Positions 58,305-64,000 of a DNA stretch of 64,000 nt are shown piece after piece. The notes below the pieces were generated by a model, which was given only the letters and a program-made list of their open reading frames with translations, did no database searches and was not told where the DNA came from. A program made the translations under genes and the position numbers. The stretch lies in the NCBI RefSeq assembly GCF_004295795.1, contig NZ_SEBR01000004.1, forward strand, positions 310,001 through 374,000. The letters run 5' to 3'. The stretch comes from Flavobacterium sp. (GTDB lineage Bacteria; Bacteroidota; Bacteroidia; Flavobacteriales; Flavobacteriaceae). Every line of letters starts with the position of its first letter. Within the stretch, counting starts at the first letter, position 1.

Positions 58305-58931
58305 ATGGAAAACCAAAAGTATCTCGACGACCTTCAGGACATCAGGAAAATGATGAACCGCTCGACGCAGTTTTTGTCGCTCAGCGGATTGTCAGGCGTG
58401 TTTGCCGGAACTTACGCTTTGATTGGTGCGTGGCTGGCCAATTCGCTCATCAGGGCCGAAGTCGAAAAGGACTATTACGTGCGGTATCGCGATTTCGAGA
58501 ACCTGCTTTTTTTCAAAGTGGCCGGTATCGGACTTGTCGTTTTGCTGCTTTCGGTCGTTTCGGCTTTAATCTGTACGCACCTGAAAGCCCGAAAAAATCA
58601 GGAAAGCATCTGGAACGCGACTTCCAAGCGACTGATCGTGAACTTCTTGATCCCGCTGTTTGCCGGCGGAATTTTCGCGCTCATTTTATTGCGTCACTCC
58701 TATTTCGGACTGATTGCGCCCGTAACCCTGATTTTTTACGGACTCGCCTGCATCCAAGCCAGCAAGTTCACGCACCGCGACGTGCGCTACCTCGGCCTGA
58801 CCATTTTGGTAATCGGACTTTTTAACGCCGAATATCCTGGCTACGGATTCGAATGTTGGTCGCTCGGCTTCGGCGTATGCCACATTTTTTATGGCGCGAT
58901 CATGTATTTCAAATACGACCGGAATTCCTGA
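58305..58931 (+). CDS. Multi-pass membrane protein, unknown function
   Basis: 208 residues. A soluble N-terminus (YLDDLQDIRKMMNRSTQF) is followed by five to six helices between about 25 and 200. Not recognised. It lies 57 bases upstream of the winged-helix regulator gene on the same strand, an arrangement common for a regulator and its membrane partner. The AAAGTACTTT motif touches its start. Confidence 0.75.
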   Translation: MENQKYLDDLQDIRKMMNRSTQFLSLSGLSGVFAGTYALIGAWLANSLIRAEVEKDYYVRYRDFENLLFFKVAGIGLVVLLLSVVSALICTHLKARKNQESIWNATSKRLIVNFLIPLFAGGIFALILLRHSYFGLIAPVTLIFYGLACIQASKFTHRDVRYLGLTILVIGLFNAEYPGYGFECWSLGFGVCHIFYGAIMYFKYDRNS

Positions 58932-58988
58932 GATTTGCAACGCGTCATTTCGGGTCCGTATTCTCGTTCGACATTAGACTTTTGACCT

Positions 58989-59285
58989 TTGAAAAACATC
59001 ATCCAAAATATAAACAAAGCATTCGACCACCGCATCAGGCTCGGGATCATGAGCGTGCTTACGGTGAACGAATCGGCAGATTTCGCCACGCTCAAGGAAC
59101 TTTTGGGCGTGACCGACGGCAATCTCGCGAGCCACGCCAAAGCGCTCGAGTCCGAAAATTACATCGTCGTCGAGAAACAGTTCATCGGGCGAAAGCCCAA
59201 CACGAGTTACAAGGCGACCAAGTCAGGACGCGAGGCTTTCCAGTCGCACATAGACGCTTTGGAAGCCCTGATCCGCAAGAGCTAA
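58989..59285 (+). CDS. Winged-helix transcriptional regulator (HTH_34 type)
   Basis: 98 residues from TTG 58989; the only nearby ATG would delete the first helix. A single ArsR/MarR-like winged helix: FDHRIRLGIMSVL, then ADFATLKELLGVTDGNLASH as recognition helices, and the wing EKQFIGRKPNTSYKAT. This stand-alone DNA-binding family is typical of Bacteroidota. It is flanked by two membrane-protein genes that carry the same palindrome at their promoters. It is the best candidate to bind it (inference). Confidence 0.88.
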   Translation: MKNIIQNINKAFDHRIRLGIMSVLTVNESADFATLKELLGVTDGNLASHAKALESENYIVVEKQFIGRKPNTSYKATKSGREAFQSHIDALEALIRKS

Positions 59286-59300
59286 AATTTTTTTGCTATT

Positions 59301-59324
59301 TAACTTTGAAATACAAAGTACTTT
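59301..59324 (+). promoter_or_regulatory. Promoter with AAAGTACTTT palindrome
   Basis: TAACTTTG (59301-59308), AAATAC, AAAGTACTTT (59315-59324), one base before the ATG. The transcript start would fall inside the palindrome, so the mRNA would have almost no leader. Confidence 0.7.
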
Positions 59325-59325
59325 T

Positions 59326-59970
59326 ATGAAAACAATTTCTTTAGGTCCGATGCTTTCCGCGCTGGCGATGCTGGTCGGATTCAATTTCGCGCTAATGACC
59401 GTTCGCATGTTCGCGACCTCGGGAATCGGTTACGGATTTCTCGTCTGGAACCTTTTTCTGGCGATCGTGCCGCTTTTGGTCAGCTTGCATCTCACCAAGA
59501 CGGATCCGACCAAAACCAAAATCGTCTTATTATCACTGTTTTGGCTGCTGTTTCTCCCGAACGCGCCTTACATCTTGACCGATTTCCTGCACTTTCGGAA
59601 TTTCACCCAAAAGATGCCGGCCTGGTTCGATTTGCTGCTTTTGGCTTCCTACTCGATTTCGGGTTTGCTCTTCGGATTGCTTTCGATGCGCCAGATGCAT
59701 CTCGTGTGGAGAAAATCGTTCGGCAAAATCGCGAATTTCCTGATTCCGGCCAGCGCGCTGCTGTCGGGTTTCGGAATTTACCTGGGACGTTTCAAGCGCT
59801 ATAACAGTTGGGACATTTTATCCGATCCGCTCGCGATCGCCTGCGATTCGATCTCGCTGCTGACCGAACTGCGGGTCATTGGATTCACGCTCGGTTACGG
59901 CACTTTGCTGCTTCTCATATACTACTTCTTCCGAATCCCGAATTCCGAAAGTGTAAGGTCAAGCGACTAA
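59326..59970 (+). CDS. DUF1361 membrane protein
   Basis: 214 residues from ATG 59326, six or more helices. The family core FWLLFLPNAPYILTDFLHF is clear, followed by WFDLLLLASYSISGL and GIYLGRFKRYNSWDILSDP. DUF1361 proteins have no known reaction. It probably shares regulation with the preceding two genes through the palindrome at its start. Confidence 0.87.
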   Translation: MKTISLGPMLSALAMLVGFNFALMTVRMFATSGIGYGFLVWNLFLAIVPLLVSLHLTKTDPTKTKIVLLSLFWLLFLPNAPYILTDFLHFRNFTQKMPAWFDLLLLASYSISGLLFGLLSMRQMHLVWRKSFGKIANFLIPASALLSGFGIYLGRFKRYNSWDILSDPLAIACDSISLLTELRVIGFTLGYGTLLLLIYYFFRIPNSESVRSSD

Positions 59971-60020
59971 ATCTGACATCCATCATCTAAAATCCGATAA
60001 TCCTTTAAATCCTAAAAAAA

Positions 60021-60359
60021 ATGCAAACCACCAGTATCACAAAACCGCACTACCAAAATTATCTCAAGAGCACGACGAAGCTGTCGACTGCCATCGCCGT
60101 CGGTTCATTTGTAATCGGAAGCATTTTGTTCGTACTCGAAAAATTCCGCCCGTTCGGACACGCAATAACTCGCGATTTGCCGGTTTACGGACTCATTTTC
60201 GTGGTCATTGCGTTCCTCGTCAACTCGGCCATTTTGCTCAATCTCGTAATTCTGTACGCATCCGAACCAGAGGAAAGGGAAAAACTCGCCATCCGAATGC
60301 TGATCGTACTGGCCAACATCCCGATCGCGATGATCTATTTCGAGTCCATCGACTTTTGA
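60021..60359 (+). CDS. Small membrane protein, unknown function
   Basis: 112 residues, three helices: about 22-38, 52-74 and 92-106. Not recognised. The sequence before its ATG (ATCTAAAATCCGATAATCC) resembles that before the ferritin-like gene. It follows the DUF1361 gene by 50 bases and may be part of the same operon. Confidence 0.7.
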   Translation: MQTTSITKPHYQNYLKSTTKLSTAIAVGSFVIGSILFVLEKFRPFGHAITRDLPVYGLIFVVIAFLVNSAILLNLVILYASEPEEREKLAIRMLIVLANIPIAMIYFESIDF

Positions 60360-60415
60360 CATTGAACGAACGACGTCTATCATCTGAAAATCCGAAAATC
60401 CTTAAATCCAAAACC

Positions 60416-61168
60416 ATGTACACACATTCTTCCCAATACTGGACAAACCACTTCACCCACAACGCAACCCAAGAGCGCATCGACTGGACAATCGAACCGA
60501 AATTGTCATCTGGACAACGCGCCCGAATCCTCAAATCGCTTCAGGCGTGGCAACTAGGGGAAACCTCTGACGGAGCGCATTTGATCGCCGCATCCAAAAA
60601 ATATGCGCACCAGCAAGGCGACTACATCTACCCGATCGCCGTCGAACTTTTTATCAAGGAAGAACAGAAACACGGCAACAACCTTGGGAAATATCTCGAT
60701 CTGATAGGCGAAAAACGCGTTTCCAAAGATTGGGGCGACTCGCTTTTCCGCAAGATCCGCTACTTCAACACGAGCATGGAATTGTGGACTTTGGCCGTGA
60801 TCACGGTAGAAAGCGCGGCACAATTGTTCTATCAATCGCTGAAAGATGCCACGGGATGCGAACTTTTGAAGCAGATTTGCGATGACATCCTGATCGACGA
60901 GGAAAGGCACATCGACTTCCAGGCCGAGCGAATGCTGGCGATTTACCGCACGCACCATTGGTCGATAAAACCGGTCGCGTTCGCCGTTTACCGCACGTTT
61001 TTCTTCTCGACGGCGACCATCGTGTGGTTTGGGCATCAAAAAGTGTTGAGTGTCGGAAGCCCGACTTTTGGGCAATACATGAAAGATATGGGCGCCAAAT
61101 TCCGGAGCACTTTCGGGATGATCCGCAAGGAAACCGAAACGCCTGTGCATTTGGTTCCAATGAAATGA
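60416..61168 (+). CDS. Ferritin-like diiron-domain protein
   Basis: 250 residues from ATG 60416. A four-helix ferritin-like fold. The metal-ligand pattern shows as FIKEEQKHGN in one helix pair and ILIDEERHIDFQAERM (ExxH) in the other. This resembles rubrerythrin/diiron oxidase domains. A hydrophobic segment (AVYRTFFFSTATIVWFG, about 200-216) could attach it to the membrane. Substrate unknown. It closes the 58-61 kb run and has a terminator. Confidence 0.78.
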   Translation: MYTHSSQYWTNHFTHNATQERIDWTIEPKLSSGQRARILKSLQAWQLGETSDGAHLIAASKKYAHQQGDYIYPIAVELFIKEEQKHGNNLGKYLDLIGEKRVSKDWGDSLFRKIRYFNTSMELWTLAVITVESAAQLFYQSLKDATGCELLKQICDDILIDEERHIDFQAERMLAIYRTHHWSIKPVAFAVYRTFFFSTATIVWFGHQKVLSVGSPTFGQYMKDMGAKFRSTFGMIRKETETPVHLVPMK

Positions 61169-61186
61169 TTTGATTGGTGGTGCCCT

Positions 61187-61228
61187 GATTCCGTCCGCTT
61201 GGATTTGTGCGGGCGGAATCTTTTTTTT
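61187..61228 (+). terminator. Rho-independent terminator of the membrane-protein cluster
   Basis: GATTCCGTCC (61187-61196), loop, GGGCGGAATC (61211-61220), then eight T. Confidence 0.9.
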
Positions 61229-61350
61229 GATTTTCGGAATTGCGGATTTGCGGACTGAGCGCCATCGGAACACCTCAATTTCCCTAAATTCTTAATGGTT
61301 TAAAAATCAGATAGTGAATCACCATCGAATGCAGAACTTCAAAGCCGATA

Positions 61351-61710
61351 ATGATGTCGAAACGCACTTTATACTTTCTCGTAACTTTATTGCTCGTTGT
61401 TTCGGCGTGCCGGAAATCTGACGAAAAATTACACCGAATCCCATTCGACAGGACGAAATGGCAATCGGCCGACCAAAATGGCTATCAATACCGCGAAGCA
61501 ATGGTCGATGACTTACTGCACGGACACAAACTCAAAGGCTTGACAAAACCCGAAGTCCTCGAAAAACTGGGAAATCCAACGCGAACGGATGGCAATTTCA
61601 TGTTTTATCGCCTGTCGCAAACCGAAGTCGGAATACTGACCATAAGCAGCCGGACGCTTGTGCTGGAATTCGTCGACGGGAAAGTCGCCAAAGTCATGTT
61701 GCACGAATGA
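61351..61710 (+). CDS. Small lipoprotein, unknown function
   Basis: 119 residues (or 118 from the second ATG). Lipobox LVVSAC with Cys20. The mature part includes DDLLHGHKLKGLTKPEVLEK and a GNPTRTDGNFMFYRL stretch that recalls the SmpA/OmlA fold, where a helix is followed by LGxP. The assignment is tentative. Its stop and the convergent Lrp gene's stop meet head-on within TGATCA, with no base between them. Confidence 0.75.
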   Translation: MMSKRTLYFLVTLLLVVSACRKSDEKLHRIPFDRTKWQSADQNGYQYREAMVDDLLHGHKLKGLTKPEVLEKLGNPTRTDGNFMFYRLSQTEVGILTISSRTLVLEFVDGKVAKVMLHE

Positions 61711-62169
61711 TCAGATCGCAAAAGCCGTGGTGTTCTTGACCTCGGCGATCATGAACGAACTTTGCGTGCTGCCGATGTGCTGCAAGGTCGTGAGCTTGGA
61801 AACCATGAATTGTCTGTATTCTTCCATGTCGGCCACACAAACTTTCAAGATGTAGTCGTAGTCGCCGCTGATGTGGAAACATTCGAGCACTTCGTCGAGT
61901 TTTACGACCTCGTGTTCGAAGCGCGTGAGGAATTCGCGAGAGTGTTGCAGCAATTTTACATGGCAGAAAACCACGAAATTCTTGCCGATTTTCTTTCGGT
62001 CGAGCAAAGCCACATATTTCGAGATTACGCCTTCCCTTTCGAGTTTTCGCACGCGTTCGTAAACCGCCGTCGCCGACAGGTTAAGCTTGATTGACAAGGC
62101 TTTGGTGGTTTGTGTGCTGTCGTGTTGCAGCAGCGAAAGCAGTTTTTGGTCGGTTGTGTCGAGGTGCAT
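61711..62169 (-). CDS. Lrp/AsnC family transcriptional regulator
   Basis: 152 residues from the ATG at 62169, the normal family start (HLDTTDQKLLSLLQHD). An ATG at 62226 is in frame but would give an atypical extension. The helix-turn-helix (ALSIKLNLSATAVYERVRKL) is followed by the RAM/ligand-binding domain (VLECFHISGDYDYILKVCV). Such regulators respond to amino acids. It is divergent from a sulfur amino-acid gene, which is its likely target along with itself. Confidence 0.93.
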   Translation of the reverse strand: MHLDTTDQKLLSLLQHDSTQTTKALSIKLNLSATAVYERVRKLEREGVISKYVALLDRKKIGKNFVVFCHVKLLQHSREFLTRFEHEVVKLDEVLECFHISGDYDYILKVCVADMEEYRQFMVSKLTTLQHIGSTQSSFMIAEVKNTTAFAI

Positions 62170-62239
62170 CTGATAAAAAATCTGGAAATTGGAGCGAAAT
62201 CGTTTTCTATCCCAAAAATAATCCATTGAAATTGATTTT

Positions 62240-62258
62240 ATCGGATAAATATTCCGAT
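62240..62258. promoter_or_regulatory. Inverted repeat ATCGGA-N7-TCCGAT between Lrp and lyase genes
   Basis: Six-base arms with an AT-only spacer, the general form of Lrp/AsnC sites. It lies 70 bases from each start in the divergent gap. Inferred operator. Confidence 0.5.
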
Positions 62259-62327
62259 TTATGAAATTTGTGTTGTGATTTTATCGTGTGTTGTTGTGAT
62301 TTGCGTCAGAAACTAATCCACAAAACC

Positions 62328-63542
62328 ATGGACTTCAATCCCGCAGACAACATTCAGGACTTGCAATATTTTGGAGAGTTCGGAGGCGTAAACCCTTCGA
62401 TTTCAGATTCTTCGACCTACACTTTCCTATCGGCCAAAACGATGTTCGACACCTTCGAAGGCAATGCCGACGGCTGCTATCTCTACTCGCGCCATTCGTC
62501 TCCGTCGAACCTTTACCTCAACAAGGCGCTGGCTTCGATGGAAGGCACTCAGGCTGCTTGCGTGGCGGCTTCGGGAATGGGCGCGATCACCTCGACTTTG
62601 CTGCAGCTTTGCCAATCTGGCGACCACATCGTTTCGAGCCGCACGATTTATGGCGGAACTTACGCTTTCTTGAAAAACTTCGCTCCCAAATTCGGTGTAG
62701 CGACGAGTTTCTGTGATTTCACGAAGCCCGAATCGGTTGAGAAAAACATATCCGAAAAGACCAAAATCCTGTATTGCGAAACAGTCTCCAATCCACTTTT
62801 GGAAATCGTCGATATTGCAGAAATGGCCCGCATCGCCAAAAAACACGACCTCAAATTGGTCGTCGACAACACTTTTTCGCCGCTTTCCGTCTCTCCGGCA
62901 AAACTCGGTGCGGACATCGTGATCCACAGCCTGACCAAATACATCAACGGAAGTTCCGATACGGTTGCGGGCGTGAGTTGTGGCAGCCGCGAATTCGTCG
63001 AGGCCATGAAAGACGTGAATTCGGGCGCGGCCATGCTTTTGGGTCCGACAATGGACAGTCTTCGGTCGGCAAGCGTGATGAAAAACATGAGGACTTTGCA
63101 CCTGAGGATGAAACAGCACAGCAAAAACGCCCACTATCTGGCGGAGAAATTCGAGGAAATCGGACTCAAAACGGTTTATCCCGGACTCAAAAGCCATTCG
63201 GGACACGAACTCTTCAAACGCATGATGAATCCCGAGTACGGCTTTGGCGGAATGCTCACGATAGACGTCGGATCGCTCGAAAAAGCCAACGAGCTTATGG
63301 AACTGATGCAGAAACGAAATTTGGGTTATCTCGCCGTCAGCCTTGGTTTTTACAAAACTTTATTCAGCGCTCCGGGCACTTCGACTTCCTCTGAAATCCC
63401 AATCGAGGAACAGATCGAAATGGGCTTGACCGACGGTTTGATAAGGTTTTCGATCGGGCTTGACAACGACATCGAACGCACCTTCGTCAACATGAGATTC
63501 TGTATGGAAGAAATCGGGATTCTCGATACTGTTTCGGCTTAA
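62328..63542 (+). CDS. Trans-sulfuration PLP enzyme (methionine gamma-lyase-like)
   Basis: 404 residues, Cys/Met metabolism PLP family. The Schiff-base lysine is K204 (HSLTKYINGSSDTVAG). The YLYSRHSSPSNLYLNKALAS segment holds the phosphate-binding Tyr/Arg. Also seen are the cofactor-stacking ASGMGAITST and APGTSTSSEIP near the end. Lyase versus synthase activity cannot be fixed from sequence. Methionine gamma-lyase or a cystathionine enzyme are the candidates. The Lrp-type regulator next door favours an amino-acid catabolic role. Confidence 0.9.
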   Translation: MDFNPADNIQDLQYFGEFGGVNPSISDSSTYTFLSAKTMFDTFEGNADGCYLYSRHSSPSNLYLNKALASMEGTQAACVAASGMGAITSTLLQLCQSGDHIVSSRTIYGGTYAFLKNFAPKFGVATSFCDFTKPESVEKNISEKTKILYCETVSNPLLEIVDIAEMARIAKKHDLKLVVDNTFSPLSVSPAKLGADIVIHSLTKYINGSSDTVAGVSCGSREFVEAMKDVNSGAAMLLGPTMDSLRSASVMKNMRTLHLRMKQHSKNAHYLAEKFEEIGLKTVYPGLKSHSGHELFKRMMNPEYGFGGMLTIDVGSLEKANELMELMQKRNLGYLAVSLGFYKTLFSAPGTSTSSEIPIEEQIEMGLTDGLIRFSIGLDNDIERTFVNMRFCMEEIGILDTVSA

Positions 63543-63561
63543 CACCAAATTGCGGTTCATC

Positions 63562-63597
63562 AAAACCAGTCTGTGAGTGGCATTTCAGGCTGGTTTT
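63562..63597 (+). terminator. Likely terminator of the PLP enzyme gene
   Basis: Arms AAAACCAG (63562-63569) and CTGGTTTT (63590-63597), extended inside by CTG/CAG. The T run is short, so it may be weak. Confidence 0.6.
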
Positions 63598-63670
63598 CCT
63601 GTTGCAAAAAACTGTAAGCACGAAGATTATCGTTTGGAACGCCTTATATTTAGCAGACCAAACCGATGTT

Positions 63671-64000
63671 ATGAAACACCTTTACTTCGTCCTTTTCGGA
63701 TGTTTTGCGCTGTCCGCACAAGCCCAGATCATCAATTTTCCCGATCCCGATTTCAAGGCGGCAGTGCTCAACGATTCCTGGAACGACGCCGATGGAGACG
63801 GTGAAATCAGCCAACAGGAAGCGGCGAATGTCGCCGAACTGATACTCAACGGAGCCGCGATCGACAATCTGGAAGGCTTGCAGTATTTTACAGGACTTTC
63901 CAATTTTTACCTTTACAACAGCAGCGTCACCGGTTTTGTTTTGCCGCCATCGACGAACTACAATGATGTCTACGTAGGCAATAATCCGCTTCTTACAAAC
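63671..64000 (+). CDS. N-terminal part of a secreted leucine-rich protein (runs off the window)
   Basis: 110 residues are visible, open to the right edge. A signal peptide (LYFVLFGCFALSAQAQ) is followed by INFPDPDFKAAVL and then a calcium-loop-like DADGDGEISQQEAANV. The next segments (GLQYFTGLSNFYLYNSSVTG) begin leucine-rich repeats. Such starts are typical of flavobacterial surface proteins that end in a T9SS sorting domain; that end is outside the window. A TATATTTA element lies 18 bases before the ATG. Confidence 0.85.
   Translation, partial: MKHLYFVLFGCFALSAQAQIINFPDPDFKAAVLNDSWNDADGDGEISQQEAANVAELILNGAAIDNLEGLQYFTGLSNFYLYNSSVTGFVLPPSTNYNDVYVGNNPLLTN

Overview
The window looks like a chromosomal segment of a Flavobacterium-like member of the Bacteroidota. 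The signs are a secreted protein with a type B type IX secretion (T9SS/gliding) C-terminal domain, a truncated secreted leucine-rich protein, Bacteroidota-type outer-membrane barrels, promoters of the TAnnTTTG type, weak or absent Shine-Dalgarno sequences, and several TTG/GTG starts. I see no rRNA, tRNA, phage, insertion sequence or CRISPR array. About 57 protein genes are supported, mostly housekeeping or membrane genes in short runs.

Layout. 1-13 kb: a gene end, dnaK, a serine dehydratase gene, a GH1 glycosidase, an FAD amine oxidase, a glycine-zipper lipoprotein, a two-gene secreted unit, a Nudix hydrolase and a cupin/JmjC-like protein. 13-17 kb: an AI-2E-family permease and a large T9SS cargo protein with four internal repeats. 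17.7-31 kb: a complete potassium-uptake locus on the minus strand. It runs from a small protein gene through a 27-residue peptide, kdpF, kdpA, kdpB, kdpC and a porin to a KdpD sensor split into two genes. An NtrC-type sigma-54 response regulator lies upstream, behind three plus-strand membrane genes. 31-46 kb: an NTF2-like protein, panB, an rluA-type gene, an outer-membrane protein, an aldehyde dehydrogenase, a 1338-residue hybrid sensor kinase, a zinc peptidase, small membrane proteins and a comM/yifB ATPase. 46-58 kb: a GAF histidine kinase, a PH-domain protein, a DUF2975 membrane protein with its XRE regulator, dsbD, tilS, pabB, a DUF4349 lipoprotein and lpdA. 58-64 kb: a membrane-protein cluster with a winged-helix regulator, a ferritin-like protein, an Lrp/AsnC regulator divergent from a methionine gamma-lyase-like gene, and the start of a secreted protein.

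The most unusual content lies between the genes. (1) A family of about 100-140 bp elements has four copies, three of them threaded through the kdp/porin/kdpD genes. They carry an ACAGA-N3-TCTGT palindrome that also occurs upstream of the kdp operon. (2) A palindrome AAAGTACTTT sits at three promoters of membrane-protein genes, two of them flanking the winged-helix regulator gene. (3) Two families of structured intergenic repeats have three copies each, and their stems change in a compensatory way. (4) Long (GCAGTN)n hexamer arrays occur, twice as facing inverted pairs. (5) dnaK has a near sigma-54 promoter with an inverted repeat upstream. All functional readings of these non-coding elements are inference from the sequence alone.
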